From Allgaiera indica (GTDB lineage Bacteria; Pseudomonadota; Alphaproteobacteria; Rhodobacterales; Rhodobacteraceae): a stretch of DNA of 64,000 nt. The notes beneath the pieces were generated by a model. It was not told where the DNA came from, made no database searches, and saw only the letters and a list, made by a program, of their open reading frames with translations. The translations under genes and the position numbers were made by a program. The stretch is from positions 1 through 64,000 of the forward strand of contig NZ_FNOB01000007.1 in NCBI RefSeq assembly GCF_900106675.1, read 5' to 3'. Below, piece after piece: positions 33,419-41,777 of this stretch (positions are counted from its first letter, which is position 1; each line of letters opens with the position of its first letter).

Positions 33419-35101
33419 ATGGTGGATAGGCCTGAAGAGACGCCGCGTCCCGACTATGGCGCGGCCTGGTCCGGGTTCGATCTGGAGGCCGAGAAAAGCG
33501 GCTTCGCGGGCGATCTCGACGCCGCGGTCAACGCCTGCGTCGAATGCTGCGACCGCCATTGCGGCGCCGGCCGGATCGCGCTGCGCTGCCTGTCGGCGGA
33601 TGCGGTGCTGAGCGAATACAGTTTCGAGGATCTGCGCGATCTGTCGGCCCGCGCCGCCAATCTGTTCCGCGCCCAGGGCGTGGGGCCGGGTGACGTGGTC
33701 TCGGGCCTCTTGCCGCGCCGCGTCGAGCTGATCGCGGTGATCCTGGGCGCCTGGCGCCTGGGCGCGGTCTATCAGCCGCTGTTCACCGCCTTCGGCCCCC
33801 GCGCGATCGAGCAGCGGCTGCAAACCAGTCGGGCGAAGGTGATCGTGACCGACAGCGCCAACCGCGCCAAGCTGGACGAGGTGCCGAACCGCCCCCGCGT
33901 GGTGCTGGTGCGCGCCGAGGGCGCGGCGCTGCCCGAGGGAGATCTGGATTATCGCGCCGCGATGGCGGCGGCCCCGGCCGAGTTCGCCCCGGTGATGCGG
34001 CGCGGCACGGATCTGTTCATGCTGATGTCGACCTCGGGCACGACGGGCGCGCCGAAGGGGGTGCCGGTGCCGCTGTTCGCGATGCTGTCCTTCGGGCTTT
34101 ACATGCGCCAGGCCATCGACCTGCGCCGCGACGACGTGTTTTGGAACATTGCCGATCCCGGCTGGGCCTATGGCCTTTACTATGCCGTCTGCGGCCCGCT
34201 GCTGCTGGGCTGCGCGACCACGCTTTGCGAGGCCGGCTTCACCGCCGAGAGCTGCTATCGCGTCATCGACGGGCTGGGCGTGACAAGCCTTGCGGGCTCT
34301 CCCACCGCGTTTCGGCTGCTCTTGGCTGCGGGGCCCGCGGCGGCGGCGGCGCTGAAGGGGCGACTGCGGGTGGTCAGTTCCGCCGGAGAGCCGCTGAACC
34401 CCGAGGTGATCCGCTGGTTCGCCCAGCATCTGGGCGTGCCGATCCACGACCATTACGGCCAGACCGAGCTGGGCATGTGCGTCAACAACCATCACGGGCT
34501 GGACCATCCGGTGCGCGCGGGGTCCGCCGGGCTGGCGATGCCGGGCTACCGCATGGCGGTGCTGGACGAGGCCGGGCGCGAACTGGGGCCGAACCAGCCG
34601 GGCACGCTGGCGGTGGATATCGCGCGCTCGCCCGCGCTGTGGTTCACCGGCTATCTGAACAACGACACCCCGGCGATCGCGGGCGGCTATTACCGCACCG
34701 GCGACTCGGTCGAGCTGGAACCCGACGGATCGGTCAGCTTCATCGGCCGCGCGGATGACGTGATCACCTCCTCGGGCTACCGGATCGGGCCGTTCGACGT
34801 GGAAAGCGTGCTGCTGGAACATCCCGATGTCGTCGAGACCGCGGTGATCGGCGTGCCCGACCCCCAGCGCACCGAGATCGTCAAGGCCTTCGTCATCCTG
34901 CGCGACGGCGCCACCAGGGACGATGCGCTGCGCGAGACGTTGCAGCAGCTGGTGCGGCGGCGGCTGTCGGCCCATGCCTATCCGCGCCAGATCGACTTCG
35001 TGACCGAACTGCCCAAGACCCCGAGCGGCAAGATCCAGCGCTTTCTTCTGCGCAACGCCGAGATCGCGCGCCAGAAACAGGCCGCGGCGCCGACGGCGTA
35101 G
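33419..35101 (+). CDS. AMP-dependent acyl-CoA synthetase
   Basis: A 560-residue adenylate-forming enzyme: ATP motif LMSTSGTTGAPKGVPV, then YGQTELG, YYRTGDSVELEPDGSVSF and GRADDVITSSGYRIGPFDVE, and the catalytic lysine in TPSGKIQRFLLRN. It activates a carboxylic acid with ATP and CoA. It is closest in motif order to acetyl/medium-chain synthetases. The acid is not deducible. The ATG at 33419 has GGGAGGA 6 bases upstream. It is probably transcribed with pta-ackA or from its own promoter in the preceding gap. Confidence 0.88.
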   Translation: MVDRPEETPRPDYGAAWSGFDLEAEKSGFAGDLDAAVNACVECCDRHCGAGRIALRCLSADAVLSEYSFEDLRDLSARAANLFRAQGVGPGDVVSGLLPRRVELIAVILGAWRLGAVYQPLFTAFGPRAIEQRLQTSRAKVIVTDSANRAKLDEVPNRPRVVLVRAEGAALPEGDLDYRAAMAAAPAEFAPVMRRGTDLFMLMSTSGTTGAPKGVPVPLFAMLSFGLYMRQAIDLRRDDVFWNIADPGWAYGLYYAVCGPLLLGCATTLCEAGFTAESCYRVIDGLGVTSLAGSPTAFRLLLAAGPAAAAALKGRLRVVSSAGEPLNPEVIRWFAQHLGVPIHDHYGQTELGMCVNNHHGLDHPVRAGSAGLAMPGYRMAVLDEAGRELGPNQPGTLAVDIARSPALWFTGYLNNDTPAIAGGYYRTGDSVELEPDGSVSFIGRADDVITSSGYRIGPFDVESVLLEHPDVVETAVIGVPDPQRTEIVKAFVILRDGATRDDALRETLQQLVRRRLSAHAYPRQIDFVTELPKTPSGKIQRFLLRNAEIARQKQAAAPTA

Positions 35102-35143
35102 GGGCGGCTCGCGGCCGCGCCCGGGCCGGGGTAGGGCAAAGAA

Positions 35144-35176
35144 AAACGGCGGGGCGTACCGGGCGCCCCGCCGTTT
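35144..35176. terminator. Strong bidirectional terminator hairpin
   Basis: A perfect 13-bp stem AAACGGCGGGGCG/CGCCCCGCCGTTT with a 7-base loop between convergent genes (acyl-CoA synthetase and DsbG-like). The A/T ends of the stem give a short T-run on both strands. Confidence 0.85.
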
Positions 35177-35194
35177 CGATCTTTCGCGCGGCGA

Positions 35195-36157
35195 TCAGTT
35201 CGCGGCGGGTTTGCCATCACCGATGGCGGCCAGCAGCTTGGCGGTGTCGGGGTCGTAGCCGCCGATCGCATGGGCCTTGCCCTGGGCGTCGCGGAACAGA
35301 AGGTATGGCGTGCCGCCGATGCCCTGCGCCTGCATCCAGGCGTTGTTGGCCTTCACCTGCGCGACCGCGTCCGAGTTGCTCAGATCGGGCTTGATGCCGC
35401 CTTCCTCGGCGGCGACGTCAAAGCCTTCCTCGTCGGTCGCCAGCGCCTTTGCCGGATCCTTGGCCCCCAGGATGGCCGCGGCCTTGCCCAGAGAACTGGG
35501 CTTGAGAAAGCCGACCTGGATGATGTGGACCTTCACCTCGCCCTTGGCGACGTCGGATTTCAGATCCTCATAGGTCTTGTGGCAGTAGATGCAGTTCGGG
35601 TCGAAGACGATCCACAGCTCTTTCTTGGCGCTGGCCTTGCCCCAGACGAAGGAATGGGTCTGGTCCAGCGCGGCGAAGTTCTGCGCCGCGGTCGGGGGCT
35701 TGGGCAGGTATTGGTCGGCCTCGTCCTGGGTGACGTTGGTGCCGTCGGATTTCAGGATCTCGCCGCGCAGGATGTAGCTGCCGTCGGCGGTCATGTAGAC
35801 GATGCCGTTGCGGCCGGGGCCCTCGGTGATCGCCACGCCGACCAGGCCGGCGGGCGCGGGAAAGACCCGCAGCACCTTCACCCGGCCGCCCGACAGCTTG
35901 TCCAGCGTCGCGGCGATGGCCGCCGATGCGGTGCCGTCGGCGGTGGCTGCGGGGGCGGCGGGCGCGGCTGCGGCGGCGGGCGCCTTGGGGGTCGCGGGCG
36001 CCGTGGCGGTGGCGGCTGCCTTGGGGGCCGCGGGCGCCGCGGTCGTGCCGCTGTCGGCCCAGGCCGCCGGGCCGAAGGCCCCCGCGACCGCCAGGGCGGC
36101 GGTCAGGGCGGCGGCCAGTGCGGGGCGGCGGGTCTTGGGGGTTGCGTTCGGGCGCAT
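35195..36157 (-). CDS. DsbG/DsbC-like periplasmic thiol-disulfide protein
   Basis: A 320-residue exported protein. A Sec signal (MRPNATPKTRRPALAAALTA, cleaved near AAWA) is followed by an Ala/Pro-rich linker of about 40 residues, then a DsbC/G-like N-domain. The thioredoxin-fold domain has the active site DPNCIYCHKTYEDL and the cis-proline GGTPYLLF. It should act as a periplasmic disulfide isomerase or oxidase. DsbG of E. coli has CPYC, so CIYC is a variant. The long low-complexity linker is unusual. I chose ATG 36157 over 36187 because the signal peptide starts there. Confidence 0.83.
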   Translation of the reverse strand: MRPNATPKTRRPALAAALTAALAVAGAFGPAAWADSGTTAAPAAPKAAATATAPATPKAPAAAAAPAAPAATADGTASAAIAATLDKLSGGRVKVLRVFPAPAGLVGVAITEGPGRNGIVYMTADGSYILRGEILKSDGTNVTQDEADQYLPKPPTAAQNFAALDQTHSFVWGKASAKKELWIVFDPNCIYCHKTYEDLKSDVAKGEVKVHIIQVGFLKPSSLGKAAAILGAKDPAKALATDEEGFDVAAEEGGIKPDLSNSDAVAQVKANNAWMQAQGIGGTPYLLFRDAQGKAHAIGGYDPDTAKLLAAIGDGKPAAN

Positions 36158-36245
36158 GGGGTCATCCTGTCTGTTTCGCTGTCTCATGTCCTAACGCATC
36201 ACACGCGGATTGCACCCCTTCTCACGATCTCGTGCCCGGGGTCGG

Positions 36246-37253
36246 TCACTTGCCGCTCATGATCATGCGAAAGCGCACCTGATCGAGGATCACGGCCAGG
36301 ATCAGCAACAGCCCAAGCAGCACCATCTGCATGTAGGAAGAGATCTGCGCCAGGTTCATGCCGTTCTGCACCAGCACGATGAAGAAGGCGCCCAGCACCA
36401 CGTTCTCGACCCGGCCGATGCCGCCGCGCAGCGACACCCCGGCGATGACGCAGGCGGCGATGGATTCAAGCGCCGTGTTGCCGCCCAGCGTGGCGTCGCC
36501 GCTTTCCACCCGGGCGGTCAGTAACAACCCGGTCAGCGCCGCGATCAGGGCGCACAGGACATAGGCCATCAACAGCACCCGGCGGGTGTTGATCGCCGAC
36601 AGATGCGCGGCCTTGATATTGCCGCCGACCGCGTAGATGCGGATGCCGAACCCCATCCGCGCCATCACCACCCACATTACCGCGATGCAGACCAGCGCGA
36701 CGAGCACCGGCACCGGCACGCCCCAGAGCCGCCCGAAGCCGAAGGCGTCTCCGAATTCCGGCGGCAGGTCCGACACCGGCACGCCGCCGGTCAGGAACAG
36801 CGCCAATCCCGCCCCGACCGACGAGACACCCAGCGTCATGATGAAGGGCGAGACGTCGAAATAGGCGATGCCCACCCCGTTCACCAGGCCGATCAGCAGT
36901 GCCGCCGCCAACCCCACCAGACAGCCCAGCAAGATCGCGGCCCAGACCGGCATCGCGCCCACGAAGGTGGTCATCGCCAGGGCCGAGACCACCGAGGTCA
37001 CCGCGATGGCGGTGCCCACCGACAGATCGAACCCGCCCGAGATCAGCGCCAGCATCTGGCCCAGCGACACCAGCACCAGATAGACGGACTGCCGTGCCAC
37101 GTTCATCAGGTTCTCGGCGCTCAGGAAGCGCGGCGACAGCGCGGTGAACAGCACCAGCGCCACGGCCAGAAAGAAGGGCAGCACCCCCACCTTTATGAAC
37201 AGCCGCCGGATCGGGTTGTCCCGGGTCGGGGTTGCTTGTCGATCAGCCTGCAT
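36246..37253 (-). CDS. Ribose-type ABC transporter permease
   Basis: A 335-residue RbsC-like inner-membrane permease. It has multiple hydrophobic helices, the family motif LALISGGFDLSVGTAIAVTS and the coupling region RMGFGIRIYAVGGNIKAAHL. It forms the channel for the ATPase at 37243 (8-residue overlap of frames). The substrate is probably linked to the PxpABC operon upstream in the same orientation. Confidence 0.88.
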   Translation of the reverse strand: MQADRQATPTRDNPIRRLFIKVGVLPFFLAVALVLFTALSPRFLSAENLMNVARQSVYLVLVSLGQMLALISGGFDLSVGTAIAVTSVVSALAMTTFVGAMPVWAAILLGCLVGLAAALLIGLVNGVGIAYFDVSPFIMTLGVSSVGAGLALFLTGGVPVSDLPPEFGDAFGFGRLWGVPVPVLVALVCIAVMWVVMARMGFGIRIYAVGGNIKAAHLSAINTRRVLLMAYVLCALIAALTGLLLTARVESGDATLGGNTALESIAACVIAGVSLRGGIGRVENVVLGAFFIVLVQNGMNLAQISSYMQMVLLGLLLILAVILDQVRFRMIMSGK

Positions 37254-38742
37254 GCTCGGACTCCGCTTCGTCGAAGAAATGTTTCAGCACCTGGTCCTCG
37301 GCGATCGCCGGCCCTTCCAGATCCGCCCGCAGGCGGCCATGGGCCATCACCAGCAGCCGATGCGACAGGTTCATCACCTCCGGCAGGTCCGAGGACACGA
37401 CAAGCACCGCATTGCCCGCCTCCGCCAGTTGCCGGATCAATTGGTAGAGCGCAGCGCGCGTGCCCATGTCGACGCCGACGGTGGGTTCATCCAGCAGATA
37501 GACCTGCGCGGGGCGGGCGAAGCATTTGGCGAACAGCACCTTCTGCTGGTTGCCGCCCGACAGCTGCGACACCGGGCGCGGCAGGTAGTCGGGGCTTAGC
37601 TCGACGCGCCCGGCGGTCTGCGACACCTGGCGGCGCACGGCGCCCGCGTCGATCCAGCCGGCGCGGCGAAAGGCCGGGCTCATCGCCAGGTCGATGCCGA
37701 TGTTGTCGCGCGCGCTGCGCGTCAGGATCAGCCCCTCGGCCTTGCGGTCGGGCGACAGGTAATGCAGCCCGCGCGCCATCACCGCCGCCGTGGACAGGCC
37801 GGTGATCTCGGCCCCGTTCAGCGTGACGCGGCCGGCCGAGGGCGGCTGCAACCCCATGATCGTGCGCACCAGCCGCGACTTTCCGGAACCGACAAGGCCC
37901 GCAAGCCCCACCACCTCTCCCGCGCGCAAGGTCAGATCGACGCCCGCGACGCCCGCGGCGCGCAGGTCCTCGACGCGCAACAGCTCCTTGCCCGGGCGGC
38001 GGGCGATCTTGGGGTAGATTTCGGCGATGGCGCGGCCGGCCATCATCTCGACCAGACGGGCCTCGGAGGTGCCGGCCACCGGGACGGTGTCGATCCTGGC
38101 GCCGTCGCGCAGCACCGTCACCCGATCGCCGATGCGGGCAAATTCCTGGATCCGGTGCGAAATGTAGATGATTCCCACGCCGCGCGCCCGGGCCCGCAGG
38201 ATGAACTTGAACAGGTGGTCGACCTCGTGATCCGAGAGCGAGGCGGTGGGCTCGTCGAGGATCAGCACCCGGGGCGCGCCGACGAAGGCCTTGGCGATCT
38301 CGACCATCTGCTGCGCGGCGCGGCTGAGACGCGAGACAGGCTGATCGACCGGCAGGTCGAACTCCAGCCCCGCCAGCACCTCGCGCGCGCGGGCCTTCAG
38401 CGCGCGGGTGTCGATGAAGGGACCGCGGCGGGGTTCGCGGCCCAGCAGGATGTTCTGCGCCACGCTCATCGTCGGGATCAGCGAGAATTCCTGAAACACG
38501 GTGAAGATGCCGTGCGCCTGCGCCTCGGCCACGCTTTCGAACGCGACCGGGGCGCCGTCGATCTCGATCGTGCCCGAGGTTGGCGTGCCGGCACCCGACA
38601 GCAGCGCGATCAGGGTGGATTTGCCGGCGCCGTTCTCACCGAACAGGACATGGACCTCGCCCGCCGCCAGGTCGAAATCGACCTGGTCCAGGGCGGTGAC
38701 GCCCGGATAGCGCTTGGTCAGCCGGCGGGTCTGGATCAGCAT
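37243..38742 (-). CDS. Ribose-type ABC transporter ATP-binding protein
   Basis: A 499-residue RbsA/MglA-type tandem ATPase. The first half has Walker A GENGAGKST and LSRAAQQMVEIAKA; the second half has the degenerate Walker A GLVGSGKSR and QLSGGNQQKVLFAKCFA. It overlaps the permease gene by 11 bases. The transporter works with the TorT-like binding protein encoded upstream. Confidence 0.9.
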   Translation of the reverse strand: MLIQTRRLTKRYPGVTALDQVDFDLAAGEVHVLFGENGAGKSTLIALLSGAGTPTSGTIEIDGAPVAFESVAEAQAHGIFTVFQEFSLIPTMSVAQNILLGREPRRGPFIDTRALKARAREVLAGLEFDLPVDQPVSRLSRAAQQMVEIAKAFVGAPRVLILDEPTASLSDHEVDHLFKFILRARARGVGIIYISHRIQEFARIGDRVTVLRDGARIDTVPVAGTSEARLVEMMAGRAIAEIYPKIARRPGKELLRVEDLRAAGVAGVDLTLRAGEVVGLAGLVGSGKSRLVRTIMGLQPPSAGRVTLNGAEITGLSTAAVMARGLHYLSPDRKAEGLILTRSARDNIGIDLAMSPAFRRAGWIDAGAVRRQVSQTAGRVELSPDYLPRPVSQLSGGNQQKVLFAKCFARPAQVYLLDEPTVGVDMGTRAALYQLIRQLAEAGNAVLVVSSDLPEVMNLSHRLLVMAHGRLRADLEGPAIAEDQVLKHFFDEAESEHAG

Positions 38743-38758
38743 CGGGGGCTCCGCATCG

Positions 38759-38792
38759 AAAAAAGCCCGGGCCGGCAGCAGGGCCGGCCCGG
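38759..38792 (-). terminator. Rho-independent terminator/attenuator after binding-protein gene
   Basis: On the minus strand a 10-bp stem CCGGGCCGGC/GCCGGCCCGG with a 6-base loop is followed by GCTTTTTT. It lies between the TorT-like gene and its ATPase gene, so partial termination would lower the ATPase and permease relative to the binding protein. Confidence 0.75.
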
Positions 38793-38805
38793 AGTCGGGG
38801 AGATT

Positions 38806-39870
38806 TCAATCGACGTTGAAGACCGGCCGGAACCCCTTGGGCGGCAGGATCGCGTCACGCGGGGTCTTGTCGACATTGTCGTGATCGACGACGAAGATCT
38901 TCGGACCCACATGCTTGATGTAGTCCTTCTTTTCCAGGATCCGCACCGCCTGGTCGATGGCGATCCGGCCCTGGATGACCATCGAATCCGCCGGCGCCGC
39001 CAGGATCGTGCCGCGCTTGATGCCGGTGTAGACATCGGGCGTCATGTAGAAGGCCAGAACCTTGATCTTCTTCGACAATCCGCGCTGGCGCAGCAGGTTC
39101 TGCGCGACATCCGCGGTCACCGCGGTGCCGACGATATAGCTGACGTCGGGGTTCGATTGCAGCGTGTCCTCGACCAGCTTCAGCTGCGCCTCCTTGCCGG
39201 TGTCACCGTATTTCGGCTCCAGTACCTTGATGGCGGACCCCTTCACGGCCGCCAGGAAGCCCTTGTTCGCGGCCTCGACCCAGCCCGCGCCCGCGGGTCC
39301 CGGGAACCAGCCGACGGTGATTTCCTTCGATCCGGCGGGATGCTTGGCGGCCAGGTATTTGCCGGTCTCGGCGCCCATCGTATAGAACGACACCAACGAT
39401 TTCGCCGCGATATCCTGGGACGAGACGCCGTTGATCACGTCGATCCACGGAATGCCCTTGCCCTTCATCTGCTCTATCAGCCCGTTCAGCCCGGTGTAGG
39501 AGATCGCCCCCACCACCACCGCCTGCGCGCCCGCCGCGACGCAGTCCTGGATCTGCGAGATCTGCTGGTTGAGGTGGGTATAGCCGTCGGCCGCCACCAC
39601 ATGCAGCTTGACGCCCTCGGCCTTGGCCTGTTCGACCACGCCGTAATCGACGCCCAGCCAATAGGGATCCTTCATATGCGGGAAGGACACGCAGATGTCC
39701 CACTTCTTTTCGGCCTTCTTCAGCGGCGTGTAGGTGACCGGCTCGGATTTGCCGTCGGTGCTGAAGGGCGGCACGACCTTCTCGGCCGGGTAGGGCGCCC
39801 AATCGGCCATCGCCGCCGCCGGCAGCACCATCGCGCCCGCCAAGAGCGCCGTCATCAGGGTATGTTTCAT
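38806..39870 (-). CDS. TorT-like periplasmic substrate-binding protein
   Basis: A 354-residue binding protein with a Sec signal (MKHTLMTALLAGAMVLPAAA-MA). The mature domain reads WDICVSFPHMKDPYWLGVDY and GYTHLNQQISQIQDCVAAGA, the pattern of TorT-like and sugar-type binding proteins. TorT itself senses trimethylamine N-oxide with a histidine kinase. Here no tor genes are present, and a ribose-type transporter follows, so an import role is more likely. The ligand is unknown. Confidence 0.82.
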   Translation of the reverse strand: MKHTLMTALLAGAMVLPAAAMADWAPYPAEKVVPPFSTDGKSEPVTYTPLKKAEKKWDICVSFPHMKDPYWLGVDYGVVEQAKAEGVKLHVVAADGYTHLNQQISQIQDCVAAGAQAVVVGAISYTGLNGLIEQMKGKGIPWIDVINGVSSQDIAAKSLVSFYTMGAETGKYLAAKHPAGSKEITVGWFPGPAGAGWVEAANKGFLAAVKGSAIKVLEPKYGDTGKEAQLKLVEDTLQSNPDVSYIVGTAVTADVAQNLLRQRGLSKKIKVLAFYMTPDVYTGIKRGTILAAPADSMVIQGRIAIDQAVRILEKKDYIKHVGPKIFVVDHDNVDKTPRDAILPPKGFRPVFNVD

Positions 39871-39940
39871 CGTTCTGACCTCCTTGTCAGTTCTTCCGTT
39901 CGGGACGGTTGTCCGCCATCGGTGAGGTATCCGCGCGCTT

Positions 39941-40912
39941 CTAGCCGAGCGCTTCGCGAATTCGGTTCAGCGCCGCGCGGCGCTCGGCCCGGGCGGCAAG
40001 CGCGGTCTCCATGGAGACCGGTATGAAATGGACGGGCGTGTGCGGCTGCAATTGTCCGATCTGGTCCATGTCGGCCGAGATCACCGCACCGATGGTGAAA
40101 TAGCCCCCGCCCGACACCGCGTCGCGGTGCAGCACGATCGGCTCCGTGCCCGAGGGCACCTGGATCGAGCCGTAGGAATAGCAGCCGTCGACGATGTTCG
40201 ACGGGTCCGATCCCGCCCCGAAGGGCGGTGTGCGGGGCACGAAATCCAGGGGGCTGCCGCCGCGAAAGCGCACGCCCATGCGGTCGGCCTCGGGGGCGAC
40301 CTGCCATTCCTCTCCGAAGAAGCGCGCCCGCGCCTCGTCGGTGATGCGGTGGATGTAAAGGCCCGGCAGCACCCGCAGTTCGGCCGGCCGGGACACGGCG
40401 CGGCGCAGCTCGGGGGGGACGCTGCGGCCCTCGGGCGCGCCGGCGGACCGGCCCACCGGCAATTCGTCGCCGGCCTGCACGGCGCGGCCGTCGACGCCGC
40501 CCAGCGCGCCGATCGGATAGGTCGAGCGGCTGCCCAGCGCCGGCGGCGTGGCGATGCCGCCCGACACCGCGATATAGATCCGCGCGCCGGCCTTGAGGTA
40601 GCCAAAGCTCAGCACCTGGCCCGCTTTCACCGCGATCGCGGTCCAGCCGGGATGTTCCGCGCCGTCCACCTTCACCGGCATGGTGGCGCCGGTGACGGCG
40701 ATGGTGGCGGGGGCGGTGAATTCGATTTCCGGCCCCAGGAAGGCCGCTTCCAGACAGGCCGCGCCCTCGTCATTGCCGACCAGCAGGTTGGCCGCGCGCA
40801 GCGCCAGCCGGTCCATCGCGCCGCCCATGGGGATGCCGAGGTGGAAATAGCCGGGCCGGCCGAGATCCTGGATCGAGGTCGCCAGGCCGGGTTTCACGAT
40901 CTTAAGCGTCAT
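39941..40912 (-). CDS. pxpC: 5-oxoprolinase subunit C / biotin-dependent carboxyltransferase family
   Basis: A 323-residue PxpC (allophanate hydrolase subunit 2, AHS2) protein: start LKIVKPGLATSIQDLGRPGY, GIPMGGAMDRLALRAANLLV and MGVRFRGGSPLDFV. With PxpB and PxpA it forms ATP-dependent 5-oxoprolinase. Related AHS1/AHS2 pairs are carboxyltransferase-like. The presence of AccB and AccC homologues in the same operon suggests a biotin-linked reaction. It overlaps pxpB by 11 bases. Confidence 0.88.
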   Translation of the reverse strand: MTLKIVKPGLATSIQDLGRPGYFHLGIPMGGAMDRLALRAANLLVGNDEGAACLEAAFLGPEIEFTAPATIAVTGATMPVKVDGAEHPGWTAIAVKAGQVLSFGYLKAGARIYIAVSGGIATPPALGSRSTYPIGALGGVDGRAVQAGDELPVGRSAGAPEGRSVPPELRRAVSRPAELRVLPGLYIHRITDEARARFFGEEWQVAPEADRMGVRFRGGSPLDFVPRTPPFGAGSDPSNIVDGCYSYGSIQVPSGTEPIVLHRDAVSGGGYFTIGAVISADMDQIGQLQPHTPVHFIPVSMETALAARAERRAALNRIREALG

Positions 40913-41777
40913 CGAGGGCCTCCATCAGCTTCGCGTTGGTGCCGGCGATGTCGGCGTTCCAGGCGTCGAGATCGAATTCCACCTCGGCGATGCGCGGGAA
41001 ATAGGTGCCGGCGGCGACCTCGGCTTCGATCCGGTCGTGTTCCTCGCGGCTGATCGGCTTCCATTTGACGATGTCGCCCGGCTTGAAGAAGACCATGAAA
41101 TCCTTGAGGTAGCCGACCTTCTGTTCGGGGTCGTAGATCGGCATCGGGGTGATGCCGAACATCTGGTAGCCGCCCGCGCCGCGCACCGAATAGATGCAGG
41201 CGAAACAGCCGCCGTGCCCCACCGTCAGCTTCGGCGTGTCGGTGCGGGGGCGCAGGTATTTCGGCACTTCCAACTGCTTTTCCCGCTCGACCAGCTGGTA
41301 AAGGAACGGCAGCCCTGACACGAAGCCCACCATCGACACGAACCACGGCGCCGCGTGATGCGCCGCGATGAAGCCCGCGGCATCGTCGTAGCCGTTGATC
41401 CGCGCCGCATAATCCAGATCGCTGCCCGAGGGGTCCTGGTGGCGCTCGCGAAACCGCATCAGCGTCTCATGCGTCCAGGGATCCTGGTAATAGACCGGGA
41501 TCTCGATGATCCGCGTGGTCAGGCGCTTCTCGGCCTGTTCGGCCTCGGCCTCGAGCGCCTTGATGCGGCTCAGCATTTCGTCGGGTGCGATCACGTCGGG
41601 GTCGAACCGCACCTGAAAAGAGGCATTGGCGGGGCAGATCTCGGTCACGCCGTCGATCTTCGCCGCGCGCACCGCGTTCGACATCGAGAGGCTGACGAAG
41701 AAGGCGTCAAGCGACATCTCCTCGTCGATCTCGACATAGACCTGCTCGTCGCCGCCGAAGGTATACCGGGTCTTCAT
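40902..41777 (-). CDS. pxpB: 5-oxoprolinase subunit B family protein
   Basis: A 291-residue PxpB (AHS1) protein: MKTRYTFGGDEQVYVEIDEE, IEIPVYYQDPWTHETLMRF, FVSMVGFVSGLPFLYQL and GGCFACIYSVRGAGGYQMFG. It partners PxpC. The protein is somewhat longer than E. coli PxpB (about 218 residues). The extra residues are mainly the N-terminal part and a C-terminal tail (EHDRIEAEVAAGTYFPRIAE). The ATG at 41777 overlaps the accC stop. Confidence 0.88.
   Translation of the reverse strand: MKTRYTFGGDEQVYVEIDEEMSLDAFFVSLSMSNAVRAAKIDGVTEICPANASFQVRFDPDVIAPDEMLSRIKALEAEAEQAEKRLTTRIIEIPVYYQDPWTHETLMRFRERHQDPSGSDLDYAARINGYDDAAGFIAAHHAAPWFVSMVGFVSGLPFLYQLVEREKQLEVPKYLRPRTDTPKLTVGHGGCFACIYSVRGAGGYQMFGITPMPIYDPEQKVGYLKDFMVFFKPGDIVKWKPISREEHDRIEAEVAAGTYFPRIAEVEFDLDAWNADIAGTNAKLMEALDDA

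Noticed and set aside
30944-34975. A 1,343-codon open frame on the minus strand opposite pta-ackA and the acyl-CoA synthetase.
   Set aside because: Its sequence is low in recognisable motifs and rich in Arg, Gln and His. It mirrors three convincing plus-strand genes. Long antisense frames are common in GC-rich DNA because stop codons are rare there.
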